64,000 nucleotides of DNA from Salinimicrobium tongyeongense (GTDB lineage Bacteria > Bacteroidota > Bacteroidia > Flavobacteriales > Flavobacteriaceae), in the NCBI RefSeq assembly GCF_026109735.1, contig NZ_CP069620.1, positions 558,001 through 622,000 on the forward strand, read 5' to 3'. The notes under the pieces were generated by a model, which was given only the letters and a program-made list of their open reading frames with translations, made no database searches and had not been told where the DNA came from. This document shows, one piece after another, positions 1-7,787 of the stretch; position 1 is the first letter of the stretch, and each line of letters opens with the position of its first letter. The translations under genes and the position numbers were made by a program.

Positions 1-371
1 AAGTGTACAACGGCGGGCCTGTAGAGCAGGACAATCTTTACTTTATTCACAAGGTTCCCGATCTTATCCCCGATAGCGTGGAGATAGCCAGCGGTATATA
101 CTGGGGCGGAAATTTTGAAGCCGTGAAAGGACTTATTAACGAGAACCTTATTAGTGAAAATGAGATCAAATTCTTCCTTGGATATTCAGGCTGGGAATTT
201 GACCAGTTAAAGCAGGAACTCAATGCAAACTCATGGATCGTGACTGAAAATAACGACCATAAAGACATTCTAAACCGAAAACCCAGAACCTTCTGGAAAG
301 ATAAAATGATGCAGTTAGGCGGAAATTATATGATCTGGTCTAATGCCCCCGAAAACCCTTCTTACAACTAG
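1..371 (+). CDS. YqgE/AlgH family protein, 3' part
   Basis: The gene enters from the left edge and only about 122 C-terminal residues are visible, in the frame that starts at base 3. The visible part shows the YqgE/AlgH (UPF0301) pattern: NGGPV near the beginning, a tyrosine/phenylalanine-rich GYSGW motif near residue 60, and a tail ending in a FWKDKM-like helix. The family is widespread in Gram-negative bacteria; its biochemical role is not settled. It converges on the aminotransferase gene, whose last base lies inside the TAG stop of this gene, so the two ends overlap slightly. The true start lies outside the window. Confidence 0.85.
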   Translation, partial: VYNGGPVEQDNLYFIHKVPDLIPDSVEIASGIYWGGNFEAVKGLINENLISENEIKFFLGYSGWEFDQLKQELNANSWIVTENNDHKDILNRKPRTFWKDKMMQLGGNYMIWSNAPENPSYN

Positions 372-1213
372 CTCAACCTTGCCAGCGTATTTAGGCGACC
401 AAGTAGCATTTTAGCCACTTCATTGGCATACTCTTTTTTCCGGTATTTTGTAACAGGCTGTATTCCCGCAATAACATTTGTGATGAACATCTCATCTGCC
501 TTTTGCAACTCGAAAGGGGAAACTGAGGCCTCTTCAAGCTTATAATCGGGTAGCTTTTTTAATATTTCAAAGATCTTTCCGCGGGTGATCCCTTTTAAAC
601 AACCCTCGCTTAGAGGAGGAGTTTTAATTACATTGCCCACCACCAAAAAGATGTTGCCATTAAGAGCCTCAACAACATTCTTTTGTTCATTCAGCAGCAA
701 ACAATTGTGGTATTCGTTTTCTACAGCGTAAATACCTGCCAGTACATTTACCGCCCGGTTATTTGTTTTGAGCGTGGAGAGCAAACCTTTAGAAACATAG
801 TGATCTTTAAAAAGTTCAACCTCGTAAAATTCTTCATTTAAAAGGTAGAAAGCATCAGGAAGTGCTTCAGCAGTAACAAGATAATCTACCTCGTTGGTAT
901 GAGGAGTATAAAAGCCCCCTGCCTTGCGTGAGACAGTGAGTTTTACGCGTGCCTGGGTGTCAAAAAGGTCATTTTCACGAACAATTTGTAAGACTTCAGC
1001 TTCAAGAAATTCTGGAGAAAAAGTGAGAGGAATTTCCATCCGCATAATGCGCATGGAAGCCATTAACCTAAAATAGTGATCTTCCCAGAAAATGATCCTG
1101 CCATTAATAACCCTAATTGTTTCAAAAACCGCATCTCCGTAAGCAAATCCGCGGTTATCAATTGAAAGAGAGGCCTCTTTTTCTTCAAACAACTGTCCGT
1201 TAATATTAACCAT
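368..1213 (-). CDS. Class IV PLP aminotransferase (BCAT / ADC lyase fold)
   Basis: The protein of 281 residues belongs to the fold-type IV PLP enzymes (branched-chain aminotransferase, D-amino-acid aminotransferase, 4-amino-4-deoxychorismate lyase). The N-terminal DNRGFAYGDAVFET segment and the STLKTNNRA segment carrying the probable PLP lysine are both clear, and the length is normal. Which of the three reactions it performs cannot be decided by eye; a 4-amino-4-deoxychorismate lyase role in folate synthesis is possible because no pabC is otherwise visible. The ATG at 1213 is preceded by a hairpin plus T-run and a TACCTTTG box, so it probably has its own promoter. Confidence 0.85.
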   Translation of the reverse strand: MVNINGQLFEEKEASLSIDNRGFAYGDAVFETIRVINGRIIFWEDHYFRLMASMRIMRMEIPLTFSPEFLEAEVLQIVRENDLFDTQARVKLTVSRKAGGFYTPHTNEVDYLVTAEALPDAFYLLNEEFYEVELFKDHYVSKGLLSTLKTNNRAVNVLAGIYAVENEYHNCLLLNEQKNVVEALNGNIFLVVGNVIKTPPLSEGCLKGITRGKIFEILKKLPDYKLEEASVSPFELQKADEMFITNVIAGIQPVTKYRKKEYANEVAKMLLGRLNTLARLS

Positions 1214-1236
1214 AAAAAAACCCGTTTTAAAACGGG
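1214..1236 (-). terminator. Perfect 16-bp palindrome plus T7, just before the aminotransferase ATG
   Basis: Bases 1221-1236 form a perfect palindrome (cccgttttaaaacggg), followed on the minus strand by seven Ts that run into the start codon. It has the form of an intrinsic terminator for the START-domain gene upstream. It sits between the -7 box at 1237-1244 and the aminotransferase start codon, so transcripts starting there would begin inside the hairpin. Confidence 0.6.
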
Positions 1237-1244
1237 CAAAGGTA
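1237..1244 (-). promoter_or_regulatory. Candidate Bacteroidetes -7 box (TACCTTTG)
   Basis: The minus strand reads TACCTTTG, matching the TAnnTTTG -7 consensus of Bacteroidetes promoters. It lies 23 bases upstream of the aminotransferase ATG. No strong -33 TTG was assigned, so this is a candidate only. Confidence 0.45.
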
Positions 1245-1262
1245 GTATTAAATAAAGGATTT

Positions 1263-1649
1263 TTAAACTGAACCCAATACTTGTTTAAGGTCTGAAATCA
1301 TGTTTTCCCACAACATTTTCCCTTCCTCCAATTCATCTTCTTCAGCAAAATCGGTTATCATGATAGAAACATCTTTGGTGATCTCATCTACCTGGATACG
1401 TAATTCAAAGAAATACTGAGTATCTTCATCGGCCAACCAGCGAAATTTCACTCTTTCTCCAGATTTTTTGCTCACCAGTTTTGCTTTTTCTTCGCTGCCA
1501 TTCCAGATAAAAGTAAATAACTCTCCGCGTGAGTTCACATTGTCTGCATACCATTCACTTAAACCTGACGGGGTTGCAATATAATTGTAGAGTAAAGAAG
1601 GGGAAGCCTGGATTGGAAACTCCATTTCAAACTTTATTTTATCGTCCAT
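1263..1649 (-). CDS. START-like / SRPBCC domain protein
   Basis: A 128-residue protein with the small START-like (SRPBCC, AHSA1-related) layout: MEFPIQASPSLLYNY at the N terminus, then GLSEWYADNV, alternating beta strands, and a C-terminal amphipathic helix. These proteins form a hydrophobic cup and usually bind lipids or other hydrophobic ligands, but the ligand here is unknown. It has no signal peptide, so it is cytoplasmic. It precedes the aminotransferase on the same strand by about 50 bases. Confidence 0.75.
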   Translation of the reverse strand: MDDKIKFEMEFPIQASPSLLYNYIATPSGLSEWYADNVNSRGELFTFIWNGSEEKAKLVSKKSGERVKFRWLADEDTQYFFELRIQVDEITKDVSIMITDFAEEDELEEGKMLWENMISDLKQVLGSV

Positions 1650-1734
1650 GCTGCGGTTTTGTTAGTTTCGGGCAATATAAATATTAATTAGAAACATAAA
1701 AAGAAATCAATTTAAATAATTCCTAAAAGATAAT

Positions 1735-1764
1735 TTGTGACAAGACAAATTGTTTTTATATTTG
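1735..1764 (+). promoter_or_regulatory. tRNA-Met promoter (TTG-N19-TATATTTG)
   Basis: TTG at 1735-1737 and TATATTTG at 1757-1764 are separated by 19 bases, an excellent match to the Bacteroidetes housekeeping promoter. It lies about 50 bases upstream of the tRNA gene. Confidence 0.75.
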
Positions 1765-1813
1765 CACCCGCTAAAAGATAGCAGCGCCTAAAGAGGCACT
1801 ATCGTTTAGAAAT

Positions 1814-1890
1814 GGCGAGGTAGCTCAGTTGGTTAGAGCGTCGGATTCATAACCCGGAGGTCACGAGTTCAAATCTCGTTCTCGCTACCA
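1814..1890 (+). tRNA. tRNA-Met (anticodon CAT)
   Basis: A 77-base cloverleaf can be drawn by hand. The acceptor GGCGAGG pairs with TCTCGCT (a G-U at position 1-72), the D stem is GCTC/GAGC, the anticodon loop is TTCATAA, the T stem is ACGAG/CTCGT with a TTCAAAT loop, and CCA is encoded. The lack of an initiator-type G-C block argues for elongator Met. A CAT anticodon can also be tRNA-Ile2 after lysidine modification, which sequence alone cannot exclude. Confidence 0.93.
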
Positions 1891-1898
1891 GTAAACAC

Positions 1899-1928
1899 AA
1901 GGCTTTCGAGAAATCGGGAGCCTTTTTT
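1899..1928 (+). terminator. Intrinsic terminator of tRNA-Met
   Basis: The stem aaggctttcga pairs with tcgggagcctt (two G-U pairs) around a GAAA loop, and is followed by a T-run. It begins 9 bases after the CCA end. Confidence 0.75.
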
Positions 1929-1938
1929 ATTTTGCTCT

Positions 1939-1960
1939 AGTACAGAATAAGTACAGAATA
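1939..1960 (+). repeat. Perfect tandem 11-bp duplication (AGTACAGAATA x2)
   Basis: AGTACAGAATA occurs at 1939-1949 and again at 1950-1960, immediately downstream of the tRNA terminator and at the left edge of a decayed region. It may be a scar of an integration or excision event next to the tRNA, but no integrase is visible nearby. Confidence 0.5.
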
Positions 1961-2439
1961 TTAAAATTTTCAAGATTCACATTTAAATTGTTCTTTATTG
2001 ATCTCTTTTGTAGGCAGATTTTAATTTTTCAAGGAAAAAACGGCATCTATAGAATTCAATTTTTTTGAAAAATTGTATGTTTTAAAGTTTTCATAAGATT
2101 CAGGGAAAAACTGTGGTTTGCCACCACTTTATAGACAAGCAGTTCTGAAATTGGGTTACTCAGAATTCTATGAACATTGGAAATGTGAGAACTACATCAG
2201 TTAAAGGCAATTTTCCAATAAGTCATAAATCGGAAATTCTTTAAAGCTACTCTCAAGTACCTAAAGATCTTTTCCCCTAAACATTCATACGAAATTGCTT
2301 AACAGGTTGTGAATTAAACAGAAAGTTAAACTATGCTAAAAATGCTATAAAACCATAATAACTAATGCTTTGCTTTTAAAGTCAAAAGGTTTATTACGTC
2401 GTTAAGCTGTAATTTCGAAATCAACTTAAAAATTTAACT
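1961..2439. other. Intergenic region with no recognisable intact gene
   Basis: This AT-rich stretch has no convincing gene. One short open stretch (2097-2204, plus strand, about 35 codons) reads as plausible protein, ending in a GYSEFYEHW-like segment before a stop. It has no start and was not assigned to a family; it may be the tail of another dead gene. Confidence 0.4.
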
Positions 2440-2740
2440 ATGAGAAATGAAGAGCTAGTAAAAGGTAAATCACTGCAACTGGTGTGCCGACGCTTGTTTA
2501 AATGAAGAAAACCTAAAGGATATGATTGAATGCATAAGACTGGACAAAGCTTTTGCAGCAGTATGCAGGGCATCGAACGACATTCTTGTTACAGAATACA
2601 AGGATATCCAAAAATTGGTGGACTATTGTCTTGAAATGTGTGAAAATGTCCGGAAGAGTGTGAAAAATTTGATTTAAAGCACTGTAGGGACTGTGCACAG
2701 GCTTGTAGAGAATGTGCTAATAATCTCCGGAATTTCACAG
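2440..2740 (+). pseudogene. Dead four-helix copper-binding protein (Csp / DUF326-like)
   Basis: Conceptual translation across frames recovers a Csp-type four-helix bundle protein: MRNEELVK, then HCNWCADACLNEEN, ECIRLDK, VCRASNDI, YCLEMCE, then in another frame CEKFDLKHCRDCAQACRECA. The regularly spaced cysteines are those that bind Cu(I) in Csp proteins. Two frameshifts separate the start from the first Cys block (near 2470) and split the third helix (near 2645). The residue expected to be Cys after LDKA is Phe. The gene cannot make a full protein. It resembles the other copper functions of the window and is probably a relic of an earlier copper-storage gene. Confidence 0.8.
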
Positions 2741-2768
2741 CTTAATACTTGTAAAATGAGACTATTGA

Positions 2769-2796
2769 AAGGCTGCAAAAAAGCAGCCTTCCTTTT
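2769..2796 (+). terminator. Intrinsic terminator after the csp pseudogene
   Basis: AAGGCTGC pairs perfectly with GCAGCCTT around an A6 loop and is followed by a T-rich tract. It sits about 30 bases after the pseudogene end and is better preserved than the gene. Confidence 0.7.
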
Positions 2797-2916
2797 CTAC
2801 CTATTAATTTTAATCAAAGATTTTTTCCCGCCCCCGACAACCTCAAAAATTTCAAAGTTATGTTTGATATTAAAAACAGCAACAATTTTATTTTAGGATG
2901 TTCCGAATTCGCTGCA

Positions 2917-3532
2917 ATGAGGAAATTCTTTTCTGCAAATGTGATTTTCATTGCTCTTTCCTTATTAACCACTCCCAAAACCTTTTCTCAGAAGACAGAG
3001 GCACTAATGTTGGAGCCAACTTTTACGGTGAATTTCTCCACTGAAACAAAATGGTCTTATTCATTAGGCCTGGCAAATAGGGAATTCTTATCGATGAAAT
3101 TGATGCCAATAATTTTTCTGAAGACGTAACTGAACATTTATAAGTAAACTGATGGGTCAAATATTCTACCGGAGAAGATTCGAATGTCAGCATTGGAATA
3201 CGCTATCGATTCAGGGAATCTTTTGACTCGGACCAGGAAAATTTTGCCAGAATTTTACAACAGTATTGTAGTGAAAACAGTAATGTTTGGATTGGGTGGT
3301 GGCATCGTGTCCGTTTCGAACAGCAATTTAACCCTTCTATTACCATTTTCAGGATTCGGTATCAGTTAGGATTGTCCTGAAACTGTCCACAGAAGCAGTC
3401 TACAGCATGTCAAGTAGCTTTAAACCTCAACCTGAGTAACGCATCACCTTTCAACTAGCGGCTAATTCCATAGGATCTTGGGATTTCTACCAGGGGCCAC
3501 AGTATTGAATGGATAATTACGTCATAAATTAA
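2917..3532 (+). pseudogene. Dead DUF2490-like outer-membrane protein
   Basis: The ATG at 2917 opens a normal signal peptide (MRKFFSANVIFIALSLL, ending TFSQ) followed by about 30 residues. Homology-like sequence then continues in another frame with several stops: WVKYSTGEDSNVSIGIRYRF, then HRVRFEQQFN, FRIRYQLGLS, a third block SMSSSFKP, and finally GSWDFYQGPQY with a stop where Arg is expected. Alternating amphipathic strands, a GIRYRFRE motif and HRVRFEQ are typical of the DUF2490 barrel-like family. At least two frameshifts and four stop codons make it non-functional. Confidence 0.7.
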
Positions 3533-4206
3533 CATAATACTTCTTATATTTTAACAGGAGCTACATTAAAACTTTAGCATAACCGGCTTAAGATGCACAT
3601 GTGATACTAGAAATGATTTAAACCTTTACTATTTCCTCATCGTTGCCTTTAAATTAAATATCTTACTTATTAAGGGTTCAAAAATTTTGATTTAACCATT
3701 TTTAAGTATTTTAATTTCACTCTCCTTTCAAAAATAAATCTGAATCACCTCCGCTTTATCGGTTAATTTACCTCTTCAAGATTTACACTTTGACATGAGA
3801 ATTATTTAACAAATGATAATAATTTTTACTAAAAAATTATTAAACCCATAAAAACTAACGTTTTACACATAAATTTTAAGTCTCCCTAACTGTATGTTAT
3901 TGTAATTTTAATTTGGAATAAATCCGATAACTCTGCCCTTTGTTGTATTCAGCACGCCCCAACAGCTGCCAATGAAATGTAAATACAAGAGTAATATAAA
4001 ACTGTATTACATAAAATTGTGTGTTATCTGGTAACTCGAACGAAAAATAAGATGGGAACTCTCTATAAGGACTTTTTTTTGGTCTGGAAACTGATCAAAT
4101 TATAAACAATAAACATAACTAAATAGAAATAACTCACCAAAAGACCTGTGCATTAAGAAGCAGGAGCTTCACTAGAATCAAATATCAATCAGAAATTTCC
4201 TTTGAA
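3533..4206. other. Long AT-rich intergenic region, nothing recognised
   Basis: About 670 bases without an open frame of interest, without a clear TAnnTTTG promoter and without long inverted repeats. It presumably contains the regulatory region of the downstream beta-propeller gene, but no element can be pinned down. Confidence 0.4.
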
Positions 4207-5805
4207 ATGAAAAATTTATACTTCTACTATTTCTTTATTTTTTTTACGGTTATCTCGTGTAAAGATGCTGAAAAAACCCGGGGAGACGAAGACAATGCCA
4301 TTCCTGAAGAGGTTGTAAACCAACCTTCGCAGCGAGTAATTGAGGTAGCAGACATTGTTGTCCCTGATGGCTTCACTATAGAAGCTGTCAATATCGGCCT
4401 CTCTTACCCTGTAGATGTCACCTTTGACGAGGAAGGAAATTATTATATTGCTGAAGCAGGAGGCCATACCTACGGCACTAAACCTCCGCGAGCACCGGAG
4501 GCACGTATTCTAAAAGTATTCCCCAATGGGCAGGTAGAAGTACTTTACGATAAAGTGGTTCCAATGACTGAAATAATGGAATCAGCATCTTCCGAGGATA
4601 TGGAAGAAGGGCTAATTCCTCCTGTAACAGGAGTAACTTATTACAAAGGCAACCTCTATATCTCCCACCGCAGCCGGTATTCTGTTTACAATCTTGAAAC
4701 GAAAGAGTTTGAAACCATCATCAATGGGCTTCCTTCCTGGGGTGAATTTCTAAATGCAAAACCAATTTTTAAGGATGAAAAAATGTACTGGTTCCTTTCC
4801 ACTCAGGGGAACAGCGGGGTAATTGAAGAACATTTTGTAATGGTCATAGACCAATTTAACAAACCTGATGCCAGAGAAATCCCAGGTGAAGATATTACGC
4901 TTACCGGACAAAATTTTTGGGTTCCAACTTCAAAAATTACTATGACAGAAGCAGACTCTGTAAAAACAGGGGCCTATGCCGCTTTAGGGGAGACCACTAC
5001 CGCGGGGCAGGTAATTCCTGGGGAAAAGATTGCAAACGGAGCCTTTTATGTAAGCGATTTAGACGGCTCCAATATTAAAAGGATTGCCTGGGGATTCCGA
5101 AGTAGCTTTGGCTATCGCTTTAGTCCCGACGGAAGACTTATAACTACAATGAACAGTGCAAATCCAATGCCCCCACGCGGATTAATGTTTGACTGGGAAC
5201 CTATTTACGAAGTGATAGAAGGGGAATGGTATGGTTGGCCTGATTTCTATAGTGGGCTCCCAATTACAGAAGAACGTTTTGGGGTCAAAAAAGAAGAACG
5301 GAATTTTGTCCTTACTCCTGAAACTCACCGCAAACTTTTAAAAGGTAAAAACAGACCTATACAACCTCTTGCAAAATTGTCGTCTCATGCAGCAACTCAG
5401 GGTATGGTATTCGGTCATGGAACAATGGATGTACCCGAAAATGAAATTTTGGTCGCTGAATTTGGAGCTATTGTACCGGTTTTTAAAGGAGAGAAGTATC
5501 ATCCCCACCGCCCGCCTGGTGTGCCGCCAGAATCTGAAGCTCCCGAAGGTGTAAAGTATAATTGGCCGGGTTTTAAGGTACAGCAGGTAAATTTGAATTC
5601 AGGAAAAGCTACAGATTTCATTTACAACAAATCCGGACTTCCAGCCTCGGCTGACCAGGGGGGTGGTTTGGAGCGTCCTATTCAGTTAGAGTGGGACTCT
5701 CAGGGAAATTTGTATATCGTGGATTTTGGAGTAGTCGAATTTGACGATACGGGAATGAACGCCCATCCTTTTACAGGTGTAATCTGGAAAATTAGCAAAC
5801 AATAA
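4207..5805 (+). CDS. Sorbosone-dehydrogenase-like beta-propeller lipoprotein
   Basis: A 532-residue exported protein. Residues 1-18 are a lipoprotein signal ending in VISC (Cys18). The rest has the six-bladed propeller signature of the glucose/sorbosone dehydrogenase family: DGFTIEAV, VTFDEEGNYYIAEAG, WGFRSSFGYRFSPDG, EGEWYGWPDF and, near the end, LEWDSQGNLYIVDFG. Family members oxidise sugars or alcohols using PQQ, but the family also contains enzymes of unknown substrate. No PQQ biosynthesis genes are visible here. It is paralogous to the 483-residue protein at 9874 and begins a run of closely spaced genes. Start ATG precedes the signal peptide directly. Substrate unknown. Confidence 0.75.
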   Translation: MKNLYFYYFFIFFTVISCKDAEKTRGDEDNAIPEEVVNQPSQRVIEVADIVVPDGFTIEAVNIGLSYPVDVTFDEEGNYYIAEAGGHTYGTKPPRAPEARILKVFPNGQVEVLYDKVVPMTEIMESASSEDMEEGLIPPVTGVTYYKGNLYISHRSRYSVYNLETKEFETIINGLPSWGEFLNAKPIFKDEKMYWFLSTQGNSGVIEEHFVMVIDQFNKPDAREIPGEDITLTGQNFWVPTSKITMTEADSVKTGAYAALGETTTAGQVIPGEKIANGAFYVSDLDGSNIKRIAWGFRSSFGYRFSPDGRLITTMNSANPMPPRGLMFDWEPIYEVIEGEWYGWPDFYSGLPITEERFGVKKEERNFVLTPETHRKLLKGKNRPIQPLAKLSSHAATQGMVFGHGTMDVPENEILVAEFGAIVPVFKGEKYHPHRPPGVPPESEAPEGVKYNWPGFKVQQVNLNSGKATDFIYNKSGLPASADQGGGLERPIQLEWDSQGNLYIVDFGVVEFDDTGMNAHPFTGVIWKISKQ

Positions 5806-5816
5806 AAATACCGGGA

Positions 5817-6152
5817 ATGGAAATTACAGCTACAGTTTTACTTTTTGCAGGAGCGGTTTTAGGTTTTATGGCCTTTACCCACTTAAGCATGAATATGTCG
5901 GTGCCTAAAATGATCTGGTTAAGCCACGTTGTTCTGGTAGCATTAGGTCTATTAGCTTTAATCATTAATGCTTTTACAACTGACAGTATGGAAAAACATT
6001 ATAATTTGATGGTGATTTTCGTAATTGCACTTATTCCCGCACTAACGATGTTTGCAAAAAAGGACATCAACACCAGGAAAGCATTGGCCATTGTTTATGG
6101 TCTCACTGGATTTTTTGGTCTTTTCTGGTTAATTACTTATGTATTACCTTAA
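5817..6152 (+). CDS. Small membrane protein, four predicted TM helices
   Basis: A 111-residue, very hydrophobic protein with about four membrane segments (around residues 3-21, 31-51, 63-79 and 86-109), short charged loops and no recognised motif. It starts 11 bases after the beta-propeller gene and ends 9 bases before the next membrane gene, so it is almost certainly co-transcribed. I do not recognise a family. Its place between a lipoprotein propeller and a large membrane protein suggests a membrane subunit or anchor, which is inference only. Confidence 0.7.
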   Translation: MEITATVLLFAGAVLGFMAFTHLSMNMSVPKMIWLSHVVLVALGLLALIINAFTTDSMEKHYNLMVIFVIALIPALTMFAKKDINTRKALAIVYGLTGFFGLFWLITYVLP

Positions 6153-6161
6153 ATAAAAATT

Positions 6162-7787
6162 ATGAAGTGGACGTATCCAATAGTGGCTTTTATTGTATTC
6201 TTTGTTCTTGGTTTTGGTCTTGTAAACCTTTTAAAAGAAGACCTTGAAGTAGCCCCTTGGGCTGGATCAACTGCTGAAGAAGGCCGCCTTATATCTCATA
6301 CAAAAAACGTTACCCGACTGGTGAATGCAGGACCTGCGGATCTACATTCTTATTTAAAGACTGCCATTCCGTATGAAGAAGCACAAACTACAAATATGGC
6401 TCCTTCAGAAGAAAACTGGCAAGAATTTTTTCTGAATTCCCTGAAAGTCAATCCTGAAGCCAGGCACGTTATCATTTTGTCCGGAGGTGACAAAAAAGCT
6501 TTAGCCTGGTCTTTACCTGGACTCTACTACGCCTACTTTTATGGTTCTCCGGTGATTTTTTATAACAACGGGGAACTTACAGGTAGGGAAAATGTCACCA
6601 CTGCAATGCAAGCCTATGTACTGGGAACAGAACAGATGATTCCTGACGAAATTTTGAGTGACTTTAAGGATGTAGAAAGAATTTCCGCAAAGTCACCCCA
6701 GCAACTGGCCTTGAAACTTGCTGAATACAGGGACGAACAGACCGAATTTGGATGGGGTCGTGAAGTGGATCGAGACAATGGATATTTTCATTATGTGCTT
6801 ACTACACCAGACGATGTGCTTTTAGGTTTAGCTGCCCTACCCTACGCCAAAAGTAATAACGCCACCTTATTGTATGCAGAAGAGGATGGTGGAATTTCAG
6901 GGGAATTAGATCGATATGCATTTGCTCAACGCGCAGACTGGTTTGTAACTCCTTCAGAAGGTCCTTTCAGGCATTTCTGGGTCGTGAGTAACAGGATAAG
7001 CTATGCAGCCCAGGCGCGCCTCGATTTTGCTTTGGAAAAAGCAGAGTACGCCAGTATGGGACCAATTGCTTTGGGTGATATGGAAGCCTTAATGTCCATT
7101 TTCCTGATTTGGGGAATTGCTTCTGCCCTGTTCGTGTGGATCCATTCCCTTTATTTCCTGCCTATGGTAAAGATGCCCATAAAAATCGGCTGGACGCTGG
7201 CTTCGCTTTTGCTGCCGGTACTGGGACCTGTGCTGTATATAAATTCCTATAGAAGGCCTGCAAAAGAAGTTGATGATGGTGACTGGAGATGGATACGCTC
7301 CCATAACCAGCAAAGTGCTACCGCTACTATTATGGGCTTTGGATATGGTGCTCCTTTAATGATAGTGGTTGGTTTCATTTTAGTCTGGTTCGGATTTCCC
7401 ATTTTCTTTGGGGAAGGAATGGAAGGGCCTTTCTTTTGGCTGGGGGCGGGTATGCCTGTTATGATGATTGCCATGTATATTTTGGCAGTGCTCATTGCCT
7501 GGGCAATGGTCCAATACCCTATGAAAAAATCAATGATGCCGGGAATGTCTGATAAAAAGATTTCTAAAATGGCATTTATCACCACAGCACTAAGTATGCT
7601 GGCAGTAAGCCTTGGAATGATGTCGGTTTCCTGGTATATGCTTATGGACAAAATACCTATGATGCCAAAGGAAGACGATATTTTATGGTTTGCGAGTATG
7701 TGGCTGGCCTCTTTTATAGGTTTTTTGGTCGCCTGGCCTTTAAACTGGATTTTCATCCGTAAACATTTAAAACCCGGAAACGTATGA
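6162..7787 (+). CDS. Membrane protein: CWB2-like outer domain, polytopic C-terminal half (DUF4396-like)
   Basis: A 541-residue protein. One TM segment (residues 4-25) leads into an extracytoplasmic domain of about 280 residues whose fold pattern resembles cell-wall-binding repeat 2: HVIILSGGDKKALAW, GSPVIFYNN, then YVLTTPDDVLLGLAALPYA. The C-terminal half has about six TM helices and ends LVAWPLNWIFIRKHLKPG, which resembles DUF4396 membrane proteins (tentative). It overlaps the next gene by four bases (ATGA), so the two are translationally coupled. The likely location is the inner membrane with a large periplasmic domain. Function unknown. Confidence 0.65.
   Translation: MKWTYPIVAFIVFFVLGFGLVNLLKEDLEVAPWAGSTAEEGRLISHTKNVTRLVNAGPADLHSYLKTAIPYEEAQTTNMAPSEENWQEFFLNSLKVNPEARHVIILSGGDKKALAWSLPGLYYAYFYGSPVIFYNNGELTGRENVTTAMQAYVLGTEQMIPDEILSDFKDVERISAKSPQQLALKLAEYRDEQTEFGWGREVDRDNGYFHYVLTTPDDVLLGLAALPYAKSNNATLLYAEEDGGISGELDRYAFAQRADWFVTPSEGPFRHFWVVSNRISYAAQARLDFALEKAEYASMGPIALGDMEALMSIFLIWGIASALFVWIHSLYFLPMVKMPIKIGWTLASLLLPVLGPVLYINSYRRPAKEVDDGDWRWIRSHNQQSATATIMGFGYGAPLMIVVGFILVWFGFPIFFGEGMEGPFFWLGAGMPVMMIAMYILAVLIAWAMVQYPMKKSMMPGMSDKKISKMAFITTALSMLAVSLGMMSVSWYMLMDKIPMMPKEDDILWFASMWLASFIGFLVAWPLNWIFIRKHLKPGNV

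Noticed and set aside
1814-1890. tRNA-Ile2 (lysidine-modified CAT) instead of tRNA-Met
   Set aside because: Elongator Met fits the overall pattern better, but sequence alone cannot settle it; kept as Met.
7247-7756. A 169-codon minus-strand open frame inside the polytopic membrane protein gene
   Set aside because: It is the antisense shadow of a hydrophobic gene; no signal, no motif, and the plus-strand gene is tightly packed in an operon.
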